Source: CAVONB01 sp963697205 (lineage in GTDB: Bacteria; Pseudomonadota; Alphaproteobacteria; Rhizobiales; Hyphomicrobiaceae). Taken from it: DNA of 64,000 nt. This document shows positions 24,907-33,282 of the stretch, piece after piece; position 1 is the stretch's first letter; every line of letters starts with the position of its first letter. The notes under the pieces were generated by a model. That model was given only the letters and a program-made list of their open reading frames with translations, made no database searches and was not told the origin of the DNA. The DNA is taken from contig CAVONB010000006.1 in assembly GCA_963697205.1 (NCBI GenBank), positions 186,001 to 250,000 on the forward strand, given 5' to 3'. A program made the position numbers and the translations under genes.

Positions 24907-26550
24907 TCAGCGCCGTGCGGGGCGGGGCGCCGGGGTGGCGCCGACGCCGACGCAAGCGGTCCGGGCTGGGCCCGCCGCCCGCATCCGTGCCTCGATGATC
25001 CGCGCAACGCGCCGGGTACCCGGACCCGGCGCGCCCGCGTCCCGCTCGATCGGGTTCGGCAGCGCCACGGCCAGCAGGGCGACTTGCCCCTCCGAAAGCC
25101 GTGCCGCGCTCGATCGGAAATGATGGCGCGCGGCCGCCTCCGCGCCGAACACGTCGGGTCCCCACTCCACCACGTTGAGGTAGATTTCCAAGATCCGCCG
25201 CTTGTCGAGAATCCGCTCCATGATGAGCGCCAGCGGGATCTCGATCGCTTTCCTGAGGTAGCTGCGCGAGGGCCACAGGAACAGGTTCTTGACCAACTGC
25301 ATGGTGATCGTGCTGGCGCCGCGCGGCGTGCCGTCGTTGTCGCGGGCGCGCTCGACGGCCGCCTCGATCTCGCGCAGGTCCACGCCCGCATGCTGACAGA
25401 AGCGACCGTCCTCGGCGGTGATCACGGCGAGCACGAGCCGCGGCGACATGGCATCGATCGGCACCCAGCGCTGGTCGACGGGCTGGCCCGTCAGCATCCG
25501 GAACGCGGTCAGCATCGAGAACGGTGGATCGATGGTCCGATAGGCGAAGAGTGCCGCGACTACCGCGGCAGCCCACAGCCCGGCCAGGCCCACCAGGATC
25601 AGCACCGCACGCCCAAGCCAGCCGAGCAGCCCCCGGCGGCGGCGGGGCGGCGCCCGCGCCACATCGGCCTGGGCGGACCGGGCACTCGGGATCGCGATCG
25701 GCGCGACCGGCATGAGAGGGGGCGAAAGCGCCCGTTCCGCCATCAGGTCCGCCGTCACATGCGCTGCCGGCTCCGGCGCTGTGGGCTCTGATAAGGCGAC
25801 CATCTGCGCCCGCTTCACCACGTCCGGCGGCGCCACCGCTTGCGGCGCCTCGACCATCAGCGACGGCGGCGGCACCAACAGCCCCGACCGGGCCGACCGC
25901 GGCTCGGGTGCGCCTGCGCCCGCCAAAGCCGGTGCAGACGCCGAAGACGCAAGCGTCACAGGCAACGGACCAGTCAGAGGCCCAGTCACCGGCCCAGTCA
26001 CCGGCCCAGTCACAGGCAGAGGTACCGGCAAAGGCATCGGCGGCATCGGCGGTGGCGCGAGCCACGCGGGCAGGCTGGCCTCCGTGATCCGGGGACGATG
26101 GGGCGCGACCGGCGCGGCCGCCAAACCCACACCCGCATCTACGGCCACCGGCCGCTCCGGCTTTCTCGCCGGTGCAGCAACGCCCGGCGATACCAAATGC
26201 CGGACTGCGCCTTGCGCGCCGCCGCGTTCCTGCTGGATGGCCTCCGGCGGGCGGACCGGCCCGCGCAGCGGCTCCGTATGGCGCACGCCGGTCGTCGCCC
26301 GATCCCGCGGGCGGCCCTCAGGCGTCAGGCTGGCCGCCGCGGCGAGCGCGGCGACGACGGCTGGCAGGGCAGCGTTCGGCCCACCATTGGCGCCGCCGCG
26401 AGGACCAAGCGGCACCGGCGGCCAGCCCGGTCGCGTGCGCGCCCGCGCGCCCGCCCGTTCCGGCGGCACCGTCCGCGCCTCGGGCTCGACAGGGCGCGAC
26501 ACGGCGTCACCTTCGCCGTGCGAGCCGCGTGCCCCGTCGAAATCATTCAT
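24907..26550 (-). CDS. mtgA: Monofunctional peptidoglycan glycosyltransferase with long Pro/Ala-rich N-terminus
   Basis: The C-terminal 210 residues (about 338-547) are a family 51 glycosyltransferase of the MtgA type, which polymerises lipid II at the inner membrane. They carry the catalytic EDGRFCQHAGVD motif (Glu about 380), GASTITMQLVKNLFL and ILEIYLNVVEWG. One membrane segment lies at about 310-337. Ahead of it are roughly 300 residues of Pro/Ala/Arg-rich low complexity, including TGPV repeats encoded by a 12-bp tandem array. MtgA is usually about 230-250 residues. The start at 26550 has only a weak binding site, so a later start cannot be ruled out. It is divergent from ispA. Confidence 0.85.
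   Translation of the reverse strand: MNDFDGARGSHGEGDAVSRPVEPEARTVPPERAGARARTRPGWPPVPLGPRGGANGGPNAALPAVVAALAAAASLTPEGRPRDRATTGVRHTEPLRGPVRPPEAIQQERGGAQGAVRHLVSPGVAAPARKPERPVAVDAGVGLAAAPVAPHRPRITEASLPAWLAPPPMPPMPLPVPLPVTGPVTGPVTGPLTGPLPVTLASSASAPALAGAGAPEPRSARSGLLVPPPSLMVEAPQAVAPPDVVKRAQMVALSEPTAPEPAAHVTADLMAERALSPPLMPVAPIAIPSARSAQADVARAPPRRRRGLLGWLGRAVLILVGLAGLWAAAVVAALFAYRTIDPPFSMLTAFRMLTGQPVDQRWVPIDAMSPRLVLAVITAEDGRFCQHAGVDLREIEAAVERARDNDGTPRGASTITMQLVKNLFLWPSRSYLRKAIEIPLALIMERILDKRRILEIYLNVVEWGPDVFGAEAAARHHFRSSAARLSEGQVALLAVALPNPIERDAGAPGPGTRRVARIIEARMRAAGPARTACVGVGATPAPRPARR
25967..26014. repeat. 12-bp tandem repeat inside mtgA extension
   Basis: Four 12-bp units at 25967, 25979, 25991 and 26003 follow the pattern GGCCCAGTCACC, the middle two identical. 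They are read on the minus strand as Thr-Gly-Pro-Val units in the low-complexity N-terminal part of the peptidoglycan glycosyltransferase. As the unit is a multiple of three, copy changes would keep the frame. Confidence 0.88.
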
Positions 26551-26647
26551 GCTGAGTTGCCCGATGGCCGATGGTATAGGGCGCTGGCCGGCAAGGGGCG
26601 CCCGAACCCGGCCGAAGACTGCCGAAAACCTTACGTAGTTTGCAATC

Positions 26648-27544
26648 ATGTTCGCGCAAAGACTGGACGAAGCCCAAAAAAACGTGGAATCGAGGTTGTC
26701 GGAGATCCTCCGCACACAGCCTCGGAATGTGCCTCCGCGCCTCGACGATGCCATGCGACACGCCGTGCTGGGCGGCGGCAAGCGGTTCCGACCCTTCCTC
26801 GTTCTGGAGACCGCCCGGCTCTACGGCGTCGACGCCGACCGGGCCGTCGAGACCGCCGCCGCGCTCGAACTCGTCCACTGCTACAGCCTGGTCCACGACG
26901 ACCTCCCGTCCATGGACAACGACACTCTCCGCCGCGGACTGCCCACGGTCTGGGCGGCCTTCGACGAGTGGACGGCCGTGCTGGCCGGCGACGCGCTCCT
27001 GACCCTGGCCTTCGAGGTCGCTGCCGCCCCCCGTGCCCACGCCGACCCCGCCGTCCGCGCCGAGCTCGTTGCCTGTCTTGCCCGCGCCGCCGGTCCCGCC
27101 GGCATGGTCGGTGGCCAGATGGTCGACCTCGTCGCCGAGAAGCTCGGCGAGCCTGCCGCCCCGACGCTGGCCCACGTCGGCACGCTGCAGGCGATGAAAA
27201 CCGGCGCATTGATCCGCTTCGCCTGCGAGGCCGGCGCGATCCTCGGCAAGGCCGATGCCGCCGACCGCCGCGCGCTCGCGCGCTTCGGCGACGCGTTGGG
27301 CCTCGTCTTCCAGATCGCGGACGACCTCCTGGACGCCGAAGGCGATCCAGTCGTCGTCGGCAAGGCAGTCGCCAAGGACGCCGTCGTCGGAAAGGCGACG
27401 CTCGTCTCGCTGCTTGGCATCGCCGGCGCGCGCGAAAAGCTCGCCTCGGCCGAGGCCGACGCCATCGCCGCCCTGGAGCGCTTCGGCGCCAGTGCCGACG
27501 TGCTTGTCGAAGCGGCGCGTTTCGCCGCGCAGCGGGAGAAATAG
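26648..27544 (+). CDS. ispA: Polyprenyl (farnesyl/geranyl) diphosphate synthase
   Basis: This 298-residue cytosolic all-helical prenyltransferase condenses isopentenyl diphosphate with dimethylallyl or geranyl diphosphate. The first Asp-rich motif is HDDLPSMDND (from about 82), the second is ADDLLDAEGD (from about 223), and GGGKRFRP holds the conserved basic substrate contacts. The two extra residues between the aspartates of the first motif mark a bacterial short-chain synthase of IspA type. No dxs follows. The start codon at 26648 is divergent from mtgA with a gap of about 100 bp. Confidence 0.93.
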   Translation: MFAQRLDEAQKNVESRLSEILRTQPRNVPPRLDDAMRHAVLGGGKRFRPFLVLETARLYGVDADRAVETAAALELVHCYSLVHDDLPSMDNDTLRRGLPTVWAAFDEWTAVLAGDALLTLAFEVAAAPRAHADPAVRAELVACLARAAGPAGMVGGQMVDLVAEKLGEPAAPTLAHVGTLQAMKTGALIRFACEAGAILGKADAADRRALARFGDALGLVFQIADDLLDAEGDPVVVGKAVAKDAVVGKATLVSLLGIAGAREKLASAEADAIAALERFGASADVLVEAARFAAQREK

Positions 27545-27582
27545 GCGCACCGGCGCACCGTCCGCCGGCACGTGGCCCCTCG

Positions 27583-28317
27583 TCAGGTCTCGCCCGTACC
27601 GCGAAAGCCGGTGGCCAGCACGTAGAGCTCTGCCGATTCCGAGCGGCTCGCCGGTGGCTTGACGTGCCGCACGGTCGCGAAGGCGCGCTTGAGCAAGTCG
27701 AGCAGCTCCCGCTCGGTGCCGCCCTGGAACACTTTCGACAGGAACGCGCCCCCCGGCGAAAGCACTTCGATGGCAAATTGCGCGGCCGCTTCCGCCAGCC
27801 CCATGATCCTGAGGTGATCGGTCCGCCCGTGGCCGGTGGTCGGCGCCGCCATGTCGGACAGCACCACGTCGGCCCCGCCGTCCCGTAGCATCGCCTTCAG
27901 TCGGCCGGGCGCGCTCTCGTCCATGAAATCGAGCGTGATGAAGTCGACGCCCGGCAGGTCATCGACCGGCAGGTAGTCGATCGCCACCACCTGCCCCTTG
28001 GGCGGCCCATCCTGGGGGCGGGCATGCACGCGCTCGGCCGCGATCTGGCTCCACCCGCCCGGAGCCGCGCCCAGGTCGACGACCCGCTGGCCCGGCTTCA
28101 GGAAGTGGTACCTGTCGTCCATCTCCATCAGCTTGTAGGCCGCGCGCGAGCGGTAGCCCTCGCGCTTTGCGGCGGCCACATAGGGGTCGTTGAGCTGGCG
28201 CTCAAGCCACGCGCGCGAGGAGGGCTTGCGCGCCTTGGCGGTTTTCACGCGCACCTTGAGCTGGCGCTGGCCGCCCGTCGGCCCTGTGGTCTGGCGTCCT
28301 CCGCCCGGCTTCTTCAT
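27583..28317 (-). CDS. rlmE: 23S rRNA (uridine-2'-O)-methyltransferase RlmE (FtsJ)
   Basis: This 244-residue SAM-dependent enzyme 2'-O-methylates U2552 in the 23S rRNA A loop. The basic N-terminal tail leads into SRAAYKLMEMDDRY, the SAM motif VDLGAAPGGWSQIA and VLSDMAAPTTGH, with the catalytic Lys in FLSKVFQGG, as in FtsJ. It starts 28 bp after the Ppx/GppA-type phosphatase gene and is probably cotranscribed with it, a common pairing in Hyphomicrobiales. Confidence 0.95.
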   Translation of the reverse strand: MKKPGGGRQTTGPTGGQRQLKVRVKTAKARKPSSRAWLERQLNDPYVAAAKREGYRSRAAYKLMEMDDRYHFLKPGQRVVDLGAAPGGWSQIAAERVHARPQDGPPKGQVVAIDYLPVDDLPGVDFITLDFMDESAPGRLKAMLRDGGADVVLSDMAAPTTGHGRTDHLRIMGLAEAAAQFAIEVLSPGGAFLSKVFQGGTERELLDLLKRAFATVRHVKPPASRSESAELYVLATGFRGTGET

Positions 28318-28345
28318 TGTGGCTCGATCCTCGACGGCAGCGGCA

Positions 28346-29572
28346 TCATCCGCCGTTACGGCCGGCGTTGCCGCGCCGATCGTGCCGCAACTGGCCGTCC
28401 TCCGCCATCAGCATCGCGAGAATGCCCTCGCGCAGCCCCCGGTCCGCGACGCGCAGGCGCTCGCACGGCCACATCCTGAGCATCGCTTCCAGGATCGCGC
28501 AACCCGCCAGCACCAGGTCGGCACGGTCACGTCCGATGCACGGCTCCGCCACGCGCTCCTCGTACGTGCACGCAAGCAGGTCCGCCGTCACCTTGCGCAC
28601 GTCGACCACGTCGAGCCAACAGCCGTCGACCCGGTTGCGGTCGTAGCGCGGCAGGCCGAGCTGGATGCCGGCGACGGTCGTGACCGTGCCGGAGGTGCCG
28701 AGCAGATGGGCCTGCGCGTTGGCCATGCGGCCGCGAAACCCGTGCTTGGCCTCGAAGTCGGCCAGCGCGTCGGTCACGAAGTCGACCATGTCCTCGAAGG
28801 CGTTCGCGGTGACGTGGCGCCCTCCGAAACGCTCGGCAAGCGTGACGACGCCGATCGGCAGCGACGTCCACGCCGCGATGCAGTTCTGGGCCTCCAGCCG
28901 GTCGGCAAGCGAGCGCCGCCACGGAAACTTCGCGCGCGACAGGTCGAGCCAGATGAGCTCCGACGAGCCCCCGCCGATGTCGAACACGAGCGCGAAATCC
29001 GACCGCGTGTCTATCAGCGACGCGCAGCCCGATACGGCAAGGCGCGCTTCTGCCTCCGGCGTCAGCACCTCGATGTCGAGCCCCAGCTCGTCGCGCACGC
29101 GCGTGAGGAATTCGTTGCTGTTGGCGGCCGCCCGGCACGCTTGCGTCGCCACCAGGCGCGAGCGCGAGACCCGATGGCGGCGCATCTTGTCGGCGCAGAT
29201 CCGCAAGGCGTCGATTGTGCGGTTGATCGCGGCATCCGACAGCCGGCCGTGCGTAGCGACACCCTCGCCCAGCCGGATGATACGGGAGAAAGCATCGACC
29301 ACGCGAAAGCCGCGGCGCGACGGACGCGCCACCAGTAGGCGGCAATTGTTCGTACCAAGATCGAGCGCGGCATAGGCGGGCGACGCCGCAAAGTCACGGT
29401 GGTCTGCGTGAAAACCGTCGCCGGCGCGTTGGTCGCGGCAGGGCGCAGGCTCGGCACCAGGCCCACGTGTGGACGTCTCACGTGTCGCAGTCTCGCGAGC
29501 ACCCGTCACCGGCTCTGCCGACGGGACTACTGGCGCTGTTTCGCCGTCCTGGTCCTCGCGCGGACCTGCCAC
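28346..29572 (-). CDS. Ppx/GppA family exopolyphosphatase or pppGpp phosphatase
   Basis: This 408-residue protein has an ASKHA-fold phosphatase domain. The first phosphate-binding loop is ALDLGTNNCRLLV (about 69-81) and the second is FDIGGGSSEL; GTSGTVTTVAG is the third conserved segment. The family hydrolyses polyphosphate or the 5'-phosphate of pppGpp; the sequence does not separate the two. The first 60 residues are charged and low-complexity, so the real start may be internal. It is the first gene of a probable unit with rlmE. A CHAD-domain gene, often tied to polyphosphate, lies elsewhere in the window. Confidence 0.88.
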   Translation of the reverse strand: MAGPREDQDGETAPVVPSAEPVTGARETATRETSTRGPGAEPAPCRDQRAGDGFHADHRDFAASPAYAALDLGTNNCRLLVARPSRRGFRVVDAFSRIIRLGEGVATHGRLSDAAINRTIDALRICADKMRRHRVSRSRLVATQACRAAANSNEFLTRVRDELGLDIEVLTPEAEARLAVSGCASLIDTRSDFALVFDIGGGSSELIWLDLSRAKFPWRRSLADRLEAQNCIAAWTSLPIGVVTLAERFGGRHVTANAFEDMVDFVTDALADFEAKHGFRGRMANAQAHLLGTSGTVTTVAGIQLGLPRYDRNRVDGCWLDVVDVRKVTADLLACTYEERVAEPCIGRDRADLVLAGCAILEAMLRMWPCERLRVADRGLREGILAMLMAEDGQLRHDRRGNAGRNGG

Positions 29573-29664
29573 TGGCGTTCCCCGGGATCTGGCTAGGACC
29601 GCGCTGTCGCAACATTAGCGACACACAACGCAATCCCATCATCAGACCTCTCCTGGATCAAATC

Positions 29665-29691
29665 TTGACAGGCACCTTAACAGGATATCGT
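29665..29691 (+). promoter_or_regulatory. Candidate promoter for the M15 peptidase gene
   Basis: TTGACA at 29665-29670 is a perfect -35 box in an A+T-richer patch; TATCGT at 29686-29691 is a poor -10 with a 15-bp spacer. It lies about 30-55 bp before the ATG at 29722. This is a pattern match only. Confidence 0.35.
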
Positions 29692-29721
29692 TGGGGGCAA
29701 AAGCAACCTGAGGGCCCTCGC

Positions 29722-30561
29722 ATGCCTCGACCTTCGCCTAATCCGTTCCCGTCGCGACGGCGATCGATCCGACGGGCGGTTCGTGAACTGATGGCGTTGT
29801 CCGGCGTGGTCGCACTGCTCTGCGCACCGGCATCGGCCGGTGACGTGGCCGAAGCCGGCGCGCGCCTGCTCGCCGCCTACCCCGACCATCTCGCCCGCGT
29901 CGACGGCAACGACCTTGTCTGGCGCGACGGCACGCGTATGCCGCTGGATGACGGCAAGGGCGAGAAGCCGTTTCAGCAATGGCTGGCCGCCCCCGACGTC
30001 GAGGACATGCTCGCCAAGCCCTATCCCCGTACGCCCGGCGCCGCCATTGCCGCGCCCCGGCCCGAGTGGGATCCCGGCCGCGCGCGCAACCGGGCCTTCT
30101 TCGACAAGATGTACGGCAATTGCGAAAGCGGCGCTGCCGCGCGCAACCTCGTCGAGATCACATGGCTGGCCGGCACCGCGCCGCAGAAACTGAAGGCGAC
30201 GCGCGTCAATGGCGTGGCGACGCGCCTGCAAGCCGTCTCCCGCGCGTTGGAGGCCTTGCCGCCGGCGCTGCGGCCTTACCTGGTGCCGTCGGCCGGCACC
30301 TACAATTGCCGCGTCATCGCCGGCACCAACCAGCCGTCCGCGCACGGCTGGGGCATCGCTATCGATATCGCGACGGCCAACAGCGACTACTGGCGCTGGG
30401 CCAGGCCGGGACCGGACGGCAGCCCCCGCTGGCGCAATCGCATCCCTGCCGAGATCGTTGCCATCTTCGAGCGCCACGGCTTCATCTGGGGCGGCCGCTG
30501 GAGTCATTTCGACACCATGCACTTCGAGTACCGCCCCGAGCTTCTGCCGCCCGAAAAATAG
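29722..30561 (+). CDS. Secreted extensin-like / M15-type D-Ala-D-Ala carboxypeptidase-fold protein
   Basis: This 279-residue protein has an N-terminal export signal (about 18-40, RELMALSGVVALLCAPASAG). Its C-terminal domain carries the zinc ligands of M15 peptidases: SAHGWGIAIDIA (His and Asp) and WGGRWSHFDTMHFEY (third His). Such enzymes trim peptidoglycan stem peptides in the periplasm. The N-terminal mature part is family-specific. The ATG at 29722 is preceded by GAGGG and a possible promoter. A 9-bp hairpin follows the stop before the convergent RTX gene. Confidence 0.85.
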   Translation: MPRPSPNPFPSRRRSIRRAVRELMALSGVVALLCAPASAGDVAEAGARLLAAYPDHLARVDGNDLVWRDGTRMPLDDGKGEKPFQQWLAAPDVEDMLAKPYPRTPGAAIAAPRPEWDPGRARNRAFFDKMYGNCESGAAARNLVEITWLAGTAPQKLKATRVNGVATRLQAVSRALEALPPALRPYLVPSAGTYNCRVIAGTNQPSAHGWGIAIDIATANSDYWRWARPGPDGSPRWRNRIPAEIVAIFERHGFIWGGRWSHFDTMHFEYRPELLPPEK

Positions 30562-30562
30562 A

Positions 30563-30590
30563 TCGGCCCCGGCGTGATCGTCGGGGCCGA
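30563..30590. terminator. GC-rich hairpin between convergent genes
   Basis: A 9-bp perfect stem (30563-30571 with 30582-30590) with a 10-base loop starts two bases after the M15 gene stop, 42 bp before the RTX gene end. There is no T run. Its place between convergent stops supports a terminator role for one or both. Confidence 0.5.
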
Positions 30591-30631
30591 CCTGTTCCAG
30601 TCATTGCGCGTCGCAGTCGCGCGCGCCTCGA

Positions 30632-32185
30632 TCACACAACCAGCGAGCCGTCCGCCAGCATCTGCTCGATGTCGAGGCCGTGGGCGTCCTCAATCAGCAC
30701 GATGTCCATGAAGCCGAGGCCGAAGTCTGCCGACATCACCGTGCCCTCGCCAGTATCCGTCGCCATGACAGCCTGCGCAGGCGTGGACGGCACCGCCGTG
30801 AACAGTCCCGAGAAGTCCAGCCGGTCGCCAGCGCCGAAGTCGGTCAGCCGATCGAAGCCGATCTGTGCGCCCGTCTGGTCCACGACGTCGGCGTGCTCCC
30901 ACACGAACGTGTCGTTACCGACGGAGAAGCCGTTTTTCACCTGTCCGCCCGCGAGCAGGTCGTTGCCCGCGCCGCCCTGGATGGTGTCGTTGCCGCCGTC
31001 GCCCCAGATCTTATCGTCGCCGGCATCGCCATAGATGCGATCGTTGCCGCCGCCGCCGTAGAGCGCGTCGTTGTCGTCGTTACCATGCATCAGGTCGTTG
31101 TGCGCGCCGCCGTTGACCCAGTCGCGGCCGGCACCGCCTTCGAGCGTATCGTTGCCCGCGCCGCCCTCGACCTTGTCGTTGCCGTCCTCGCCGTAGAGCA
31201 CGTCATCGCCATTGAAGCCGCGCACCGTGTCGTTGCCCAGGCCGCCGAAGACGGCGTCGTTGCCGTTCTCGCCGTCGACGAAGTCGTTACCCTCGCCGCC
31301 GCGGATCGTGTCGTTGCCGTCGCCGCCAAGAACGGTGTCGTTACCGGCGAAGCCATCCAGCACGTTGCGCCCCGCGTTGCCCTCGATCACGTTGTCGGCG
31401 GCATTGCCGTTGCCGTTGAGATTGGCGGTTCCGCCGAGAGACAGGTTCTCCAGGTTCGCTGACAGCGTGGTCGAGAAGCTTGCCTTCAGCGTGTCGATGC
31501 CCGCATCCGTGCCTTCGAACACGACGTCGCTCGTGCTGTCGACGACATAGGTGTCGTTGCCCGCGCCGCCGGCCAGCGAATCTGTGCCCGTGCCACCATC
31601 CAGCAAGTCGTTGCCTGTGCCGCCCCAGATGGAATCGTTGCCCGCGCCACCCTCGATCGTGTCGTTGCCCGCGTTGCTCCACAGGTAGTCGTTGCCCGTG
31701 CCGCCGATGACGCGCACGTCGCCGAGGCTCACGGCCGACGACGTCAGGTCGATGATCTGCCCGCCGTTGCCGGCCTGGATCGTCTGAATGCCGGCGAGGC
31801 GCACGTTGTCGACGCCCGGGCTGAGCCCGTCGTCGAGGAACAGCGCGTTCTTGCCGTCGGGCATCATCAGCACGTTGTCCGTGCCCGTGCCCACGAACAC
31901 GTCGTAGCTGCGGCCGTAGCCGCTGAGCGAGACGCGCCCGCCCGAGCCCGGCGCCGTCGGATCGCCGGCATTGAACGCGGCATAGCCGGAGGACCAGGTG
32001 CTGTCGGCCGAATAGACGAACGTGGTGCCGCTATCGCCACCCACGAGGAGATCCGCGCCCAGCGCGCCCGACAGCGTATCGGCGCCGCCGTTGCCGTAGA
32101 TCGCATCGTTCTTCGTCGTGCCCACCAGGAACTCGTCGGCCGTCGTGCCGTCGATGATCCGATACCCTGAAAGATCGTACGCCAT
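30632..32185 (-). CDS. RTX-type calcium-binding secreted protein
   Basis: This 517-residue acidic protein has many GGxGxDxxx nonapeptide repeats in two blocks (about 30-55 and 180-425), such as GGAGNDTLE and GGEGNDFVD. Each pair of repeats binds Ca2+ in a beta-roll once outside the cell. The C-terminal segment (RLTDFGAGDRLDFSGLF and what follows) resembles the type I secretion region of RTX proteases and epimerases. There is no cleavable signal, and no catalytic domain is recognised in the N-terminal half. No ABC exporter or outer-membrane channel gene is nearby. Start 32185 (MAYDLSG) has GGGGGA upstream. Confidence 0.85.
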   Translation of the reverse strand: MAYDLSGYRIIDGTTADEFLVGTTKNDAIYGNGGADTLSGALGADLLVGGDSGTTFVYSADSTWSSGYAAFNAGDPTAPGSGGRVSLSGYGRSYDVFVGTGTDNVLMMPDGKNALFLDDGLSPGVDNVRLAGIQTIQAGNGGQIIDLTSSAVSLGDVRVIGGTGNDYLWSNAGNDTIEGGAGNDSIWGGTGNDLLDGGTGTDSLAGGAGNDTYVVDSTSDVVFEGTDAGIDTLKASFSTTLSANLENLSLGGTANLNGNGNAADNVIEGNAGRNVLDGFAGNDTVLGGDGNDTIRGGEGNDFVDGENGNDAVFGGLGNDTVRGFNGDDVLYGEDGNDKVEGGAGNDTLEGGAGRDWVNGGAHNDLMHGNDDNDALYGGGGNDRIYGDAGDDKIWGDGGNDTIQGGAGNDLLAGGQVKNGFSVGNDTFVWEHADVVDQTGAQIGFDRLTDFGAGDRLDFSGLFTAVPSTPAQAVMATDTGEGTVMSADFGLGFMDIVLIEDAHGLDIEQMLADGSLVV

Positions 32186-32460
32186 GAAGCATTCCCCCTG
32201 TCTCAAAAACCCGATGCCAGACGGCGCCCACCCACACCGACGCGTATGACTGATAGCTTCGAGCCTACACGAGAGAGGTTTCGCTTCATTTCAGCGGATC
32301 GATAGAATTGCAGCTAATGCCGGGTCAACGCGTGTACCGGATCGGGGCACTGCCGCGATGTCAGCGCCTAAAGCGCCGATCCGAACCGCGCGCCGCGCAT
32401 TGGCGCACCTGTCCGGGCCATGCCAGGATGCGCCAGCTGCCGCCGACCGGAGGACACGAC

Positions 32461-33282
32461 ATGCACCAGGAGCTCGTTTCGATCCCGACCGACACCTATC
32501 CCCTCGACGGCATGCTCTATCGCCCGGAAGGCGCGCCCCGCGGTGTCGTCCAGATCCTGCACGGCAATTGCGCGAACTTTTATACCGGGCCCTCGCGCTT
32601 CCTGCCGCCGGCCTTCCTGGCTGCCGGATATGCCGTACTCGCCTACAACCGGCGCGGTCACGATATCCTGGGCACCTTGAACAGTCGTCAGACCGTAGGT
32701 GGGGCGCTGCAGACCTTCGCCCAGGCCACCGCGGACAACCGCTTCGCGCGCGCGTGGCTGATGGAACGGGGCTTCGGCCCGCCGATCGTGCTCGGCCACA
32801 GCCATGGCGGCATGCTCGCCGCCTGCCACGCCGCCGACCACCCCGATACGCCCGCCCTCGTCATCCTGTCGGCCCATGCTGGCGGCCCCGACATCATGGC
32901 CAAGGTCTCTGCTGCCGGCCTGATGGCGGGCCCGCGGCTCGCTGAATTGCGCGCCACGGCGGAGGAACTGGTCGCCGCCGGCAAAGGCGACACCTTCCTG
33001 CAGTTCCCCGGCTGGTGGCACATCGCAACGGCGGCGGCTTTCCTCGACTACGCCGACAATCTCCCCGAGACTGCGTCGATCGCACCGCGGATCGCGTGCC
33101 AGTCCCTGTTCCTGCGCGGCACGCTGGAGCCCGCCGAGATCTATCCGGGCGAGGCGTTCGTTGCGGCCTCGCAAGGGCGCGGGCGATTCGAATCGGTCGC
33201 GGGCGGCGATCATTTCTATACCGGCGTGGAAGAAGACGTTTCGCGGCGGATCGTGGCGTGGCTCACGACGGGGGCGGTCTGA
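32461..33282 (+). CDS. Alpha/beta hydrolase (serine hydrolase, lysophospholipase-like)
   Basis: This 273-residue cytosolic hydrolase has the oxyanion segment LHGNCANFYTGP, the strand AVLAYNRRGHDILG and the nucleophile elbow GHSHGGM. The acid residue lies in the RGTLEPAEI region and the catalytic His in GGDHFYTGVE. The substrate is unknown. It starts at ATG 32461, with a GGAGGACACGAC leader. Its last 20 bases overlap the end of the convergent membrane hydrolase gene. Confidence 0.82.
   Translation: MHQELVSIPTDTYPLDGMLYRPEGAPRGVVQILHGNCANFYTGPSRFLPPAFLAAGYAVLAYNRRGHDILGTLNSRQTVGGALQTFAQATADNRFARAWLMERGFGPPIVLGHSHGGMLAACHAADHPDTPALVILSAHAGGPDIMAKVSAAGLMAGPRLAELRATAEELVAAGKGDTFLQFPGWWHIATAAAFLDYADNLPETASIAPRIACQSLFLRGTLEPAEIYPGEAFVAASQGRGRFESVAGGDHFYTGVEEDVSRRIVAWLTTGAV

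Noticed and set aside
28190..29338. Long plus-strand frame of 382 codons
   Set aside because: It is the mirror frame of the Ppx/GppA and rlmE genes. Composition is His/Arg/Gln-rich and shows no family motif; it is open only because of high GC.
30900..31700. Possible CRISPR-like or satellite repeat
   Set aside because: The periodic pattern is the 27-bp period of RTX nonapeptide codons within an intact gene, with no fixed repeat and spacer structure.
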